From assembly GCF_009742725.1 (NCBI RefSeq), contig NZ_WPHG01000001.1, positions 718,001 to 782,000 of the forward strand: a DNA stretch of 64,000 nt, given 5' to 3'. Source of the DNA: Nitratireductor arenosus (lineage in GTDB: Bacteria; Pseudomonadota; Alphaproteobacteria; Rhizobiales; Rhizobiaceae). Both the position numbers and the translations under genes were made by a program. The notes under the pieces were generated by a model. That model searched no databases and was not told the DNA's origin. It saw nothing but the letters and a program-made list of their open reading frames with translations. Of this stretch, positions 30,510-41,200 are shown piece by piece. Every line of letters starts with the position of its first letter. Within the stretch, counting starts at the first letter, position 1.

Positions 30510-30740
30510 TCAGAAGTCCGTGGCGATGCCCTTGACCTCCCAGTCGCCGTAGCGGCCAGGTTCCAGCCCGCCGCGCCCGCCGATCTCGGACGGGCGTTCG
30601 GCTTCGCGTTGCTTGTATTCGGCGCGTCGCGCCTCGGCCTCGGCCAGCGCCCGGCGGGCCTGCGGCGACAGCGGCCTGGAAGTGTCTTCCGCCTCCATTC
30701 GGCGCTGCTGCGCGTCGTCTCGCCCGGTGCTGTCCGTCAT
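30510..30740 (-). CDS. Succinate dehydrogenase assembly factor 4 family protein (DUF1674)
   Basis: 76 residues from ATG 30740. The C-terminal signature [15 protein letters not shown] is diagnostic for the SDHAF4/DUF1674 family. The N-terminal half is a charged helical region. In mitochondria the homologue protects flavinylated SdhA during assembly. The gene is divergent from htpX, 109 bases apart, a common alphaproteobacterial arrangement. Confidence 0.9.
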   Translation of the reverse strand: MTDSTGRDDAQQRRMEAEDTSRPLSPQARRALAEAEARRAEYKQREAERPSEIGGRGGLEPGRYGDWEVKGIATDF

Positions 30741-30849
30741 GCGCGCCTCCGCGGAAAATATTGAAGTTGGCCGGCGACCCACCCATCATATAGACCGGTT
30801 CGAATCCGTTTTCGAGTATCGCAAACGGCCTGTCAGTCTGGAGCGTCCG

Positions 30850-31872
30850 ATGAACATGATCCGCACAGCCATGCTGCTTGCCGCGATGACGGCGCTCTTC
30901 ATGGGCGTCGGCTATCTGATCGGCGGCTCGGGCGGCATGATGATCGCCTTCGTTTTGGCCGCCGGCATGAACCTGTTCAGCTATTGGAACGCCGACAAAA
31001 TGGTGCTGCGCATGCACCACGCCGTCGAGGCCGACGAGGCAAGCGCGCCCGAATTCTACGAGATCGTGCGCGGATTGTCGCACAATGCCGGCCTGCCGAT
31101 GCCGAAGGTCTATCTGATCAAGAGCGATCAGCCCAACGCCTTCGCCACCGGGCGCAATCCGCAAAACGCGGCGGTGGCCGCGACCACGGGGCTGCTGGAG
31201 CGGCTGTCCTACGAGGAGGTCGCCGGCGTGATGGCGCACGAGCTCGCCCATGTGAAGAACCGCGACACGCTGATCATGACAATTACCGCCACGCTTGCCG
31301 GCGCGATATCGATGCTGGGCAATTTCGCCTTCTTTTTCGGCGGCAATCGCGACAACAACAACCCACTCGGCTTCGTCGGCATACTGGCAGCGATGATCGT
31401 GGCGCCGCTGGCGGCCATGCTGGTGCAGATGGCGATCAGCCGCACCCGCGAATATTCGGCCGATCGGCTCGGCGCCGAGATCTGCGGTGCGCCGCTGTGG
31501 CTCGCCTCGGCCCTCGACAAGATCGCCCGCGCCGCCGGCCGCATTCCCAACCAGGACGCCGAGCGCAACCCGGCGACGGCGCATATGTTCATCATCAACC
31601 CGCTGTCGGGCGAACGCATGGACAATCTGTTTTCCACCCATCCCGACACCGCAAACCGCATCGCCGCGCTGGAGGCGATGGCGGATGAGTTCGCCGCCGA
31701 TCCGACGCCGCGCGCCGCCCCGCCGGATGAGGCTCGCAACGAAACCGGGGCGTCTCCGGGACCATGGGACCGTGCCGGCAAGAAATCACCGCCGGCAAAG
31801 GCGGAGGAGCCGAAGAGCCGGCCAAACCCCTGGGGCCGCAACCCGACCGGACCGAAGGGGCCGTGGTCGTGA
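30850..31872 (+). CDS. htpX: Protease HtpX (M48 membrane metalloprotease)
   Basis: 340 residues from ATG 30850 (Met-Asn-Met-Ile-Arg-Thr-Ala). Two N-terminal membrane segments precede the zinc site His130-Glu-Leu-Ala-His134, with the third ligand in Arg-Glu-Tyr-Ser-Ala-Asp. It degrades damaged membrane proteins. A 45-residue Pro/Lys/Gly tail with Gly-Pro-Trp and Asn-Pro-Trp-Gly repeats follows the catalytic domain and is disordered by composition. It overlaps the rsmB start. Confidence 0.95.
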   Translation: MNMIRTAMLLAAMTALFMGVGYLIGGSGGMMIAFVLAAGMNLFSYWNADKMVLRMHHAVEADEASAPEFYEIVRGLSHNAGLPMPKVYLIKSDQPNAFATGRNPQNAAVAATTGLLERLSYEEVAGVMAHELAHVKNRDTLIMTITATLAGAISMLGNFAFFFGGNRDNNNPLGFVGILAAMIVAPLAAMLVQMAISRTREYSADRLGAEICGAPLWLASALDKIARAAGRIPNQDAERNPATAHMFIINPLSGERMDNLFSTHPDTANRIAALEAMADEFAADPTPRAAPPDEARNETGASPGPWDRAGKKSPPAKAEEPKSRPNPWGRNPTGPKGPWS

Positions 31873-33269
31873 CCGCACGGGCAGCGGCCGGCCGGCGGGG
31901 TAAAACCGGAGCGAAGGCGAAACCGGTCGCCGGCGCCGCGCCGGCGACGGAGATGCCCGGCCTTGCCGCCCGGCGCGCCGCGGCGCGCTTGCTCGCCGCC
32001 GTGGTCGACGCCAGGACCTCGCTCGACGGCCTCACCGATTCCGAGCACGGCAACCCGCAATTTACCGCACTTGAACCGCGCGACCGCAGTCTCGTGCGCG
32101 CGATACTGGCCGCCGCGCTGAGACACCGGCTGTCGATCGGCGCGCTGATCGACAGCCGCCTCGACCGCCCGCTGCCCGCAAAGGCCGGCACGCTGCTCCA
32201 CATCCTGCACGTGGCCGCGGCGCAGATCCTGTTTCTCGACATACCCGACAGCGCCGCCGTCAATCTCGCCGTCGCCCATGCCGGCTCAGATCCGCGCACG
32301 CGCCGCTTCGCCGGCCTGGTCAACGCGGTGCTGCGGGCGTTGGCCGCGCGCAAGGAGCGCGCACTGCCGAAAGTGCTGGCCACGACCCGCGACGCGCCGG
32401 ACTGGTTTGCCGAACGCCTGATTGCCGCCTACGGCCCCGAAACCGCCGACCAGATCATGGCCGCCCACCGGATCGAGGCGCCGCTCGACCTCACCGTGCG
32501 CACCGACCCCGGCGGCTGGGCGCAAAGACTGGGCGGCCGCCTGATGCCCAACGGCACCGTGCGCCTTGTCCAGCCCGGCACGCCGGTACCCGACCTTGCC
32601 GGCTACGCCGAGGGCGCGTGGTGGGTTCAGGACGCCGCTGCCAGCCTGCCGGCGCGGTTGCTGGGCGCGGTCGACGGGCTCGACGTCGCCGATCTCTGCG
32701 CCGCGCCGGGCGGCAAGACGGCGCAACTCGCCAATGCCGGCGCGAGCGTGACCGCCGTCGACGGCTCCGCCAACCGGCTGCGGCGGCTCGGCGTCAATCT
32801 CGAACGGCTTGGCCTGAAGGCCGAGATCGTTCGGGCCGACGTGGCGACATGGCAACCCGATCGCCTGTTCGGCGCCGTGCTGCTCGACGCGCCCTGTTCG
32901 GCGACCGGGACGCTGCGCCGCCACCCGGACGTCGCCTGGACCAAGTCGCCCGAGGACATTGCCAAGCTCGCCGCCGCGCAAAGACGCCTGCTCGACGCGG
33001 CCTCCAGTCTGGTCCGGCCCGGCGGCCGCCTGGTTTTTTCGAATTGTTCGCTGAACCCCGAAGAGGGTGAATTGCTGGTCGCCGACTTTTTGGCTGCGCG
33101 GCCGGATTTTCGCCGCGAACCGGTCGGGCCCGCCGAATTCGACGGTTTGGATGGTCTTGTCGATGCAAACGGCGATCTGCGCACGACGCCGGCCGACTGG
33201 GCGGCCGAGGATGCGCGTTGGTCGGGAATGGACGGGTTTTTCGCCAGCCGGCTGCGAAGGACCGGTTGA
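31869..33269 (+). CDS. rsmB: 16S rRNA (cytosine-967-C5)-methyltransferase RsmB-like
   Basis: 466 residues from GTG 31869, which overlaps the htpX stop as GTGA, with GAAGGGG upstream. The N-terminal NusB-like domain (Arg-Asp-Arg-Ser-Leu-Val-Arg) precedes the methyltransferase. SAM loop: Leu-Cys-Ala-Ala-Pro-Gly-Gly-Lys-Thr. The two catalytic cysteines are in Asp-Ala-Pro-Cys-Ser-Ala-Thr-Gly and Ser-Asn-Cys-Ser-Leu. Substrate assignment follows the family; related RsmF/NOL1 enzymes cannot be fully excluded. Confidence 0.92.
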   Translation: MTARAAAGRRGKTGAKAKPVAGAAPATEMPGLAARRAAARLLAAVVDARTSLDGLTDSEHGNPQFTALEPRDRSLVRAILAAALRHRLSIGALIDSRLDRPLPAKAGTLLHILHVAAAQILFLDIPDSAAVNLAVAHAGSDPRTRRFAGLVNAVLRALAARKERALPKVLATTRDAPDWFAERLIAAYGPETADQIMAAHRIEAPLDLTVRTDPGGWAQRLGGRLMPNGTVRLVQPGTPVPDLAGYAEGAWWVQDAAASLPARLLGAVDGLDVADLCAAPGGKTAQLANAGASVTAVDGSANRLRRLGVNLERLGLKAEIVRADVATWQPDRLFGAVLLDAPCSATGTLRRHPDVAWTKSPEDIAKLAAAQRRLLDAASSLVRPGGRLVFSNCSLNPEEGELLVADFLAARPDFRREPVGPAEFDGLDGLVDANGDLRTTPADWAAEDARWSGMDGFFASRLRRTG

Positions 33270-33354
33270 CAGCGGGATTTTAGCTGTCGCACGGGTTTTT
33301 GAATCGGATACACTTCGAAGAGGGGCGGAAAGTTCGAGGGATAGGGGTTTATTG

Positions 33355-35058
33355 GTGACGGCGGCAGGTCAATCACCGCGCCTGTGGGGGCTTGTTGCGC
33401 AAGAGGTATGGCGTCGCGCCCGCCAACGGCTACGCACGGCGCCGGCCTATCGCTGGCGTTATGCCGGACGCACCCCGGAGCGCGTCCTGATCGCGCCGCC
33501 CGACCTGCGGCTGGCCGATCCCCAGATCGCTTCCGAAATCTATCATGGCCGCTTCGCCCTTGCCGGCAGAATCGTCGAGACCGGCGGCCGCTCGCCTTTC
33601 GCGATCGACAATGCCAGCCCGGTATGGCGCCAGGCCCTGCACGAATTCCGCTGGCTGCGCCATTTGCGTGAGGCCGGTACCGATCTGGCAGCCGCGAATG
33701 GGCGCGCACTGGTGTCGGACTGGATCGAGACGCACGGCGCCCATATCACCGGCCCGGCCTGGGAACCGGCCACGACTGCCAAGCGGGTGATCGCCTGGCT
33801 CCAGCATTCCACGGTGGTTCTGCAGGGAGCGGAATTCCAGTTCTACCGCAATTTCCTGAAATCGCTTACCACCCAGATCCGCTACCTGCGCACCGTCACC
33901 CCCTATATGCGCGGCGGAGAAGACAGGTTGCGCGCGCGCATCGCTCTGGCCTTTGCCGCCCTGTCCCTGCCGACCTCGCCGGCAACCCTGCGCACCGCCA
34001 CGCGCAACCTCGCGCGCGAACTCGACCGGCAGATCCTGCCCGACGGCGGCCACGTCTCCCGCCAGCCGGCCGCGGTGATGGAATTGCTCGCCGACCTGCT
34101 GCCGCTGCGCCAGACTTATGCCAACCAGGCCGAAGCGCCCCCGCAAGCGCTGATGGGTGCGGTCGACCGCATGTTGCCGGCACTGCGCTTCTTCCGCCAC
34201 CGCGACGGCAGTCTCGCGCGCTTCAACGGCATGGGCGCGACGATTCCCGATCGGATCGCCGCCATCCTGCGCCATGACGACACAGCCGGCCAGCCGCTGC
34301 TGCACGCACCGCATTCGGGCTTCGAGCGGCTGTCGATGAGCGACACGACCGTTATCGCCGACACCGGCGCGCCGGACGCGCCTGAAGCCGCCATTCCCGC
34401 CCATGCCGGCAGCCTGTCCTTCGAATTGTCCTCCGGCCGACGCATGTTCATCGTCAATGCCGGTGTCGACCGGCATGGCCCCGACGAGTTTCGGCCGCTG
34501 TCGCGCGCGACCGCCGCCCATTCGACCGCGACGCTCAACGACACCTCCTCGTGCCGCTTCACGACCTCACCGCGACTGACACGCCTGATCGGCGCGTCAG
34601 TGATCAGCGGCCCGACCACCGTCTCCTCGAAGCGCACCGACGCGGCGGGCCGGCAAGGCTTCGTCGCCGCGCATGACGGTTACGTGCCCTCGTTCGGTCT
34701 CATGCATGAGCGCGCCCTCGTGCTCACGCGGGACGGCGACGTGCTCGACGGCACCGATCGGTTTTTCCGCCGCGACGGAGCCGCGCCGGGCGACCGCGAC
34801 GCCGTGGCGATACGCTTTCATCTCCATCCCGATATCGAGTTGATGCGCGACGAAGCCGGGCGGTTGGTGCTTGCCGCCCGCGACGGCATGTCCTGGGTGT
34901 TTTCGTGCGACGGCGTTGAGCCCGTCGTGGAGGAATCGATCTTCTTCGCCGGCATCAGCGGTCCGCGACGCAACCTCCAGATCGTGCTCGCTTTCCCGGT
35001 CGGAGAGGTTCCCGAAGTCGCATGGCGGCTGACGCGCACCACACTCGAACGCCTGTAG
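33355..35058 (+). CDS. Heparinase II/III family protein
   Basis: 567 residues from GTG 33355; a TTG immediately upstream is possible and longer frames overlap rsmB. The C-terminal half carries the heparinase II/III-like beta fold: Gly-Phe-Glu-Arg-Leu, His-Ser-Thr-Ala-Thr-Leu-Asn-Asp-Thr-Ser-Ser and Gly-Phe-Val-Ala-Ala-His-Asp-Gly-Tyr. The N-terminal half is alpha-helical. No signal peptide is visible. In Hyphomicrobiales this gene usually lies between rsmB and purH, as here. Substrate unknown; polysaccharide lyase activity is inferred from the family. Confidence 0.87.
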   Translation: MTAAGQSPRLWGLVAQEVWRRARQRLRTAPAYRWRYAGRTPERVLIAPPDLRLADPQIASEIYHGRFALAGRIVETGGRSPFAIDNASPVWRQALHEFRWLRHLREAGTDLAAANGRALVSDWIETHGAHITGPAWEPATTAKRVIAWLQHSTVVLQGAEFQFYRNFLKSLTTQIRYLRTVTPYMRGGEDRLRARIALAFAALSLPTSPATLRTATRNLARELDRQILPDGGHVSRQPAAVMELLADLLPLRQTYANQAEAPPQALMGAVDRMLPALRFFRHRDGSLARFNGMGATIPDRIAAILRHDDTAGQPLLHAPHSGFERLSMSDTTVIADTGAPDAPEAAIPAHAGSLSFELSSGRRMFIVNAGVDRHGPDEFRPLSRATAAHSTATLNDTSSCRFTTSPRLTRLIGASVISGPTTVSSKRTDAAGRQGFVAAHDGYVPSFGLMHERALVLTRDGDVLDGTDRFFRRDGAAPGDRDAVAIRFHLHPDIELMRDEAGRLVLAARDGMSWVFSCDGVEPVVEESIFFAGISGPRRNLQIVLAFPVGEVPEVAWRLTRTTLERL

Positions 35059-35160
35059 CGGTTTGCGCGCCTTTGCCACGCGCCAGGCGCATTTGTTTTG
35101 CCCCGCGCCTGTGATAGGTCGCGCACGCCCCTTCCCTTGGATACAGGAGATCGCCGGTCG

Positions 35161-36777
35161 ATGGCCGTGACGTCGAAGAACATCCCCGCTCCCGATCTGG
35201 TGCCGGTGCGCCGGGCGCTGATCTCGGTCTCCGACAAGACCGGGCTGGCTGCATTCGCCGGCAAATTGGCCGCGGCCGGGATCGAACTCGTCTCCACCGG
35301 CGGCACGGCGGCCGCGATCGCTGAAGCCGGGCTCGCCGTGACCGACATTTCCAATGTCACCGGCTTCCCCGAAATTATGGACGGGCGGGTAAAAACCCTG
35401 CATCCGCTGGTTCATGGCGGACTGCTCGCCATACGCGATGATCCGCAGCACGCCGCCGCGATGGACGCGCACGGCATCCGCCCCTTCGACCTCGTGGTCA
35501 TCAACCTTTATCCCTTCGAGGAAGTCCGCAACGCCGGCGGCGACTACGCCACCACGGTGGAAAATGTCGACATAGGTGGGCCCGCAATGGTGCGTGCGGC
35601 GGCCAAGAACCATGCCTATGTCGCGGTCCTGACCGAGCCGGCCGATTACGACCGGGTCGCCGCCTCGCTCGCTGAAAACGGCAATTGCCTGCCCTATCTG
35701 TTGCGCCAGGAACTCGCCGCCAAGGCGTTTGCACGCACCGCCGCCTACGACGCCGCGATCTCGGGCTGGTTCGCTCAAACGCTCGATCTCGCCGACCCGC
35801 ATTGGCGCGCCTTCGGCGGCCGGCTCGGCGAAGCGATGCGTTATGGCGAAAACCCGCATCAAGAGGCCGGATTCTACCGCACCGGCGACAAGCGCGCCGG
35901 CGTCGCCACCGCCCGCCAGGTCCAGGGCAAGCACTTGTCCTACAACAACCTCAACGACACCGACGCCGCCTTCGAACTGGTCGGCGAGTTCGACCCGGCC
36001 GAAAGCGCGGCGGTGGCGATCATCAAGCACGCCAACCCGTGCGGCGTGGCCCGGGCGGCAACGCTGCGCGAGGCTTACGGCAGGGCTCTGGCCTGCGATC
36101 CGGTATCGGCCTTCGGTGGCATCGTCGCGCTCAATCGCGCGCTCGACGCCGAGGCGGCGTCCGAGATCGTCAAGACCTTCACCGAAGTGATCATCGCTCC
36201 CGGCGCCGACGCCGACGCGCTCGCCCTGATCGCGGCCAAGAAGAACTTGCGGCTGCTCCTGACCGACGGGCTGCCCGACCCGCGCGCGAGCGGCCTGACC
36301 ATCAAATCGGTCGCCGGCGGCCTGCTCGTGCAATCGCGCGACAATGCCGTGGTCGAGGATCTCGACTTGAAAACGGTGACCCGGCGCGCGCCCGACGCAC
36401 GCGAGCTCGCTGACCTGAAATTCGCCTTCAAGGTGGCCAAGCACGTCAAGTCGAACGCGATCGTCTATGTCCGCGACGGCGCCACTGTCGGCGTCGGCGC
36501 TGGCCAGATGAGCCGGGTCGATTCCGCCCGCATCGCCGCGCGCAAGGCCGAGGATGCGGCCGTCGCAGCCGGCATGACAGAACCGCTCACCCGTGGCGCG
36601 GTGGTCGCCTCGGATGCCTTCTTCCCCTTCGCCGACGGGCTGTTGGCCGCGATCGAGGCGGGGGCGACGGCCGTCATTCAGCCCGGCGGCTCGATGCGCG
36701 ACGCCGAGGTGATCGCCGCCGCCGACGCGCATGACATCGCCATGGTGTTCACCGGCACACGCCACTTCCGCCACTGA
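35161..36777 (+). CDS. purH: Bifunctional AICAR formyltransferase / IMP cyclohydrolase
   Basis: 538 residues from ATG 35161. The N-terminal MGS-like IMP cyclohydrolase domain includes Ser-Val-Ser-Asp-Lys-Thr-Gly, Ser-Thr-Gly-Gly-Thr and Gly-Arg-Val-Lys-Thr-Leu-His-Pro. The formyltransferase domain follows, with Arg-Tyr-Gly-Glu-Asn-Pro-His-Gln and Lys-His-Ala-Asn-Pro-Cys-Gly. It carries out the last two steps of IMP synthesis. It converges on the MFS gene. Confidence 0.97.
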   Translation: MAVTSKNIPAPDLVPVRRALISVSDKTGLAAFAGKLAAAGIELVSTGGTAAAIAEAGLAVTDISNVTGFPEIMDGRVKTLHPLVHGGLLAIRDDPQHAAAMDAHGIRPFDLVVINLYPFEEVRNAGGDYATTVENVDIGGPAMVRAAAKNHAYVAVLTEPADYDRVAASLAENGNCLPYLLRQELAAKAFARTAAYDAAISGWFAQTLDLADPHWRAFGGRLGEAMRYGENPHQEAGFYRTGDKRAGVATARQVQGKHLSYNNLNDTDAAFELVGEFDPAESAAVAIIKHANPCGVARAATLREAYGRALACDPVSAFGGIVALNRALDAEAASEIVKTFTEVIIAPGADADALALIAAKKNLRLLLTDGLPDPRASGLTIKSVAGGLLVQSRDNAVVEDLDLKTVTRRAPDARELADLKFAFKVAKHVKSNAIVYVRDGATVGVGAGQMSRVDSARIAARKAEDAAVAAGMTEPLTRGAVVASDAFFPFADGLLAAIEAGATAVIQPGGSMRDAEVIAAADAHDIAMVFTGTRHFRH

Positions 36778-36801
36778 AGCCGGGAGGGCGCAAGGATCGG
36801 C

Positions 36802-38199
36802 TCAGTCTTCGTCGGCTTCGCCCTGATGTCGGCTCTTGACCATCGGCAGGAGAAACAGCCCGAGCAGGAACAGCGCGATGACAGGCGTGACACCGAGGCG
36901 TTGCGCGTCTTGGCTGGAAAGGCCCAGCGCCTCGGAAGCGAAGAAGCCGGTCGCCAGCGCGATCGTTAGCGGGCCGATGAAGGTCGTCGCCTTGCCCGAC
37001 AGCGCGTAAAGCCCGAACGCCTCCGTCACCCGTTCGCGCTCGACCTGGTCGACGAGCAGGGTACGCGAGGCGGCCTGGATGGCGCCGCCCGCGGCCCCGA
37101 TCAGTCCACCGGCGCAATAAAAGACGATGTCGGGCAGTGAACTGCCGCCATCGGCCGCCACCGTGACGAACAACACCTCGGTCTGCGTGGTGGAGATCAC
37201 CAGGACGCAGCACGCCGTCAGGATCACGGCCGCGATCGCGACGACGAAGCGCGGGCCGAAACGCTGGTCGAGGCGGCCGCCGAACCAGGCGCCAGCCGCG
37301 CCGGTCAGATTGGCCAGAATGCCGAATATGCCGATCTGGATGATCGACCAGCCGAGCACGCCGGCCGCATAGATACCGCCGAAAGTGTAAAGCGCATTGA
37401 GCGCATCGCGATAAAACATGCTCGACAGCAGAAAGCTGAAATAGCTGCGTTGCGAAGGCAGGCTGCGCAGCGTGCGCCCGAGCTGCGACAGGCCGCGCCT
37501 CACCGCGCCGCGCGCCGAGGTGCGGCGCGCGATGTCGGGCGTAAACAGGAACATCGGCAACACGAAGACCATGTACCAGAGCGCGGTGAAGGGGCCGGCC
37601 GCGCGATCACCCTCGCGCATTGCCGGGTCGAGGCCGAAGATCGGCTCAAACCCGAGCAGGGTGCGCCCGCTCTCCGGCGATGCCGACATGAAGCCGAGCA
37701 CCAGGACCAGCGTGCTCAGGCCGCCGAGATAGCCCAGCCCCCAGGCCGAGCCGGACAGGCGCCCCAATTCCGCGCGCGGCACCAGATCGGGCATCATGGC
37801 GTTGTTGAACACGGCGGCGAATTCCATGCCAAACACCGCCAGGGCGATGAAGAACAGGATCGGCCCGATCTCTTCCATGCCCGGCACCGCCCGCCACAGC
37901 AAGAAGCAGCCGATCACGCCCAGCACGGAGAAGAACAGGATCCATGGCTTGCGCGGCCCGGTCGCGTCCGCGATCGCACCCAGAATCGGCGACGACAGTG
38001 CGATCAGCAGTCCGCCGACACCGGTCGCGTAGCCCCACAGCTCCTGTCCGCGCGCCGCGTCTCCGGCGACCGTGGAGGCAAAATAGGGTGCGAAGACGAA
38101 GGTGATGATCAGCGTGTGGAACGGCTGCTGTGCCCAGTCGAACAGCATCCAGCTCCATATGCCGCGGCGCGGCGCGCGCCGCTCTTGCGTGTCGACCAT
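36802..38199 (-). CDS. MFS transporter, UMF1/Atg22-like
   Basis: 465 residues with about 12 membrane segments. The N-terminus Trp-Met-Leu-Phe-Asp-Trp-Ala-Gln-Gln-Pro-Phe matches the Phe-Asp-Trp-Ala signature of the UMF1 (Atg22-related) family. Such proteins are thought to export amino acids or similar solutes, but the substrate is not evident. It lies 34 bases downstream of the NAD-GDH gene on the same strand and may be cotranscribed with it, which would fit an amino-acid-related role. Confidence 0.85.
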   Translation of the reverse strand: MVDTQERRAPRRGIWSWMLFDWAQQPFHTLIITFVFAPYFASTVAGDAARGQELWGYATGVGGLLIALSSPILGAIADATGPRKPWILFFSVLGVIGCFLLWRAVPGMEEIGPILFFIALAVFGMEFAAVFNNAMMPDLVPRAELGRLSGSAWGLGYLGGLSTLVLVLGFMSASPESGRTLLGFEPIFGLDPAMREGDRAAGPFTALWYMVFVLPMFLFTPDIARRTSARGAVRRGLSQLGRTLRSLPSQRSYFSFLLSSMFYRDALNALYTFGGIYAAGVLGWSIIQIGIFGILANLTGAAGAWFGGRLDQRFGPRFVVAIAAVILTACCVLVISTTQTEVLFVTVAADGGSSLPDIVFYCAGGLIGAAGGAIQAASRTLLVDQVERERVTEAFGLYALSGKATTFIGPLTIALATGFFASEALGLSSQDAQRLGVTPVIALFLLGLFLLPMVKSRHQGEADED

Positions 38200-38233
38200 G
38201 TCCCCTCCGTCGCCCCCTCGGCGACATGTTGCC

Positions 38234-41200
38234 TCAAAGCCCGGAAAGATCCGCCATCATGCCGGCCGCGACCGTCAGCCGCGACAGGGAAATGTCGCCG
38301 GCCTCGGTCAGGGCCTGCAGCCTTTCGCGCGCCCGCGCGACCCGCGGGCCGCCCGCCTCGATCCAGGATGCCACCGGATCCGCGGCCGATCCGTGCGCGG
38401 CAAGGACCGCGACCGCCATGCCCCGCCGCGCCGCGCCGATCATATCGGTGGCGCGCGACAGGGCCAGCCCGTCGTAATAATCGACCGGCGCCACCGAACG
38501 CGCCGCATCCTCGATCCGCGCGACCCGGAACGTTTCGGTGAGGCCAAGATAGGCGCGCGCCGCCGCATCGACGTCGGCGCCCGCCCGCTGGGCGACCAGA
38601 TCGATGTCGGGGACGATCTCGGCGATGCCGAAATAAGCCAGGCGCTCGGCCAGCGCGTCGGGCGCGCCGGCGACGCGGAAATCGTGGCAACGTTCCTCGA
38701 GCCGGTTTCGCATGAAGTCGGGAAGCAGCTCGGCCAGTCTCGGCTCGAGTGTCCGGCGTGCCTTCTTCAGCTCGGCGATGCGCGCGCCCGCGCCCTGGGT
38801 ACCGTCCCCGTTTTTCAGCATCCATGCGGTCACGGTGTGAATCAAGCGGCCGACGGCCTGGTAGAAGCGCAGTTGTTCCTGGCCGTCCACCTTGGTGTCG
38901 AGCGCGTCGATCTCCGCGAAGGTCGCATTGAGCTCGAACCCGTCGCGGACCACCGCGAAGGCGCCGACCGCCTCGGCGGGCGAACAGGCGGTCACGTCCT
39001 GCAGCCGGCTGATGAAGGACGGGCCGCCCCGGTTGATCGCGTCGTTGGCGAGCTGGGTGGCGACGATCTCACGCCGCAACCGATGGGCCAGGATCTCGTT
39101 TTTGTATTTCTTGGCCAGTCGCTCGGGAAAATAGGCCAGAAGATCGGTAGCGAAATGCGGGTCGTCCGGGAGGTCGCTCCGCGTCAGGTCGGCAAACAGC
39201 ACGATCTTGGCATAGGCGAGCAGAACGCCGAGCTCGGCCCGGGTCAGCGGCTCGCCGCGCGCCGTGCGCTCCGTGAGCGCCTGTTCTCCCGGCAGGGTTT
39301 CCACCGCCCGGTCGAGCAGGCCCCGTGCCTCGAGCGCGGTCATGAACCGGGCCTGATGGCCGAGATCGGAAAGCCCGCGCCGCGAGGCCAGCGAAAGCGC
39401 CAGCGTCTGGTGGTAGTTGTTGGCCAGAACGAGATCGGCCACCTCGTCGGTCATGGCGGCGAGCAATGTGTTGCGCGCGCCGCGCGTCAGGCTGTCGGAG
39501 CGCATGGCCGCGGCCAGCGCGATCTTGATGTTGACCTCGACGTCGGACGAGTTCACGCCCGCCGAATTGTCGATCGCGTCGGAATTGCACCGTCCGCCGA
39601 CGAGCCCGTATTCGATACGCGCGCGTTGGGTCATGCCGAGATTGGCGCCCTCGCCGACGACCTTGGCGCCGACCTCGCGCCCGGTAACGCGAATGCCGTC
39701 ATTCGCCCGGTCGCCCACATCCTGGTTCGATTCGTCGGCCGCCCGCACATAGGTGCCGATCCCGCCGAACCACAGCAGGTCGACGGGGGCCTTCAGGATC
39801 GCGGTCATGATTTCGGCCGGCGAGGCTTTGGTCTTGCCCAGGCCGATCGCGTCGGCGGCTGCCTGCGACAGCGTGATCGACTTTTGCGAGCGCGAAAAGA
39901 CGCCGCCGCCGTCCGAAATCTTGTCCGTGTCGTAATCCCTCCAGCTCGATCGCCCGAGTTCGAAGACGCGCTTGCGCTCGGCAAACGAGGCCGCCGGATC
40001 CGGATCGGGATCGATGAAGATGTCGCGATGGTCGAAGGCTGCGACCAGCTTGATATGTTCCGACAACAACATGCCGTTGCCGAACACGTCGCCCGACATG
40101 TCGCCCACGCCCACGACGGTGAACGGCTCGGCCTGGATGTCGCGATTCATCTCGCGGAAATGGCGTTTCACCGCCTCCCATGCGCCGCGCGCGGTAATCC
40201 CCATCTTCTTGTGGTCGTAGCCGGCCGAGCCGCCGGAGGCGAAGGCGTCGTCGAGCCAGAAATCGTGCGCCTGGCTGATCGCGTTGGCGGTGTCGGAGAA
40301 GGTGGCCGTGCCCTTGTCGGCGGCAACGACGAAATAAGGATCGTCGCCGTCATGGCGCACGACATGTTCCGGCGGCACGACCGTGTCGCCGTCGAGATTG
40401 TCGGTGATCGACAGCAGGCTTGAGATAAAATTGACATAGGCGCGCTTGCCGGCCTCGAAAACCGCGTCGCGCGTGCCGCCCTGTGGCAGACGCTTGGGAT
40501 AAAAACCGCCCTTGGCGCCGACCGGCACGATGACGGCGTTCTTGACCTGCTGCGCCTTGACCAGACCCAACACCTCGGTGCGGTAGTCCTGCGCCCGGTC
40601 CGACCAGCGCAGCCCGCCGCGCGCCACCGGGCCGAAGCGCAGATGCACGCCCTCGACCTCGGGGCCGTAAACGAAAATCTCGCGCCAGGGGCGCGGTTCG
40701 GGCAGGCTCGACAGTTGGCGCGAATCGAGCTTGAAGGCGAGCGAGCGCGTTTCGCCGTCAGCTTCCGGCTTGAACTTGCTGGTCCGCAGGGTCGACTGGA
40801 TCAGGTTCAGGAAACGGCGCACGATCGTGTCGTCGTCAAGCACCGGGACGTCCTCCAGTGCCCGCATCACCGCTTCGACGCGTTCTTCCTGCAGCCGCGC
40901 CGCGTCTTGCGCGCCGAGACCGGGGTCGAACCGGGCCAGGAACAGGCCGTAGAGATCGGCGGCGATCTTCGGATAGCGGTTGAGCACCGATGCGATGAAA
41001 TCCTGGCTTTGCGGGATGCCGGCCTGCTGCAAATAACGGCCATAGGCGCGCAGGATGGTGATTTCGCCCGACGTAAGCCCCGCCGTCTGCACCAGCCCGT
41101 TATAGCCGTCATTGTCGGCCAAGCCACGCCAGACCGACAGGAACACGGTCTCGAACCGGTCTGCGTCCTGTTCGAGCGCCGGCGCCCTGCCGAAGGCGCT

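Noticed and set aside
34597-36774. 725-codon minus-strand frame opposite purH
   Set aside because: Reverse-frame shadow; the purH frame has all family motifs.
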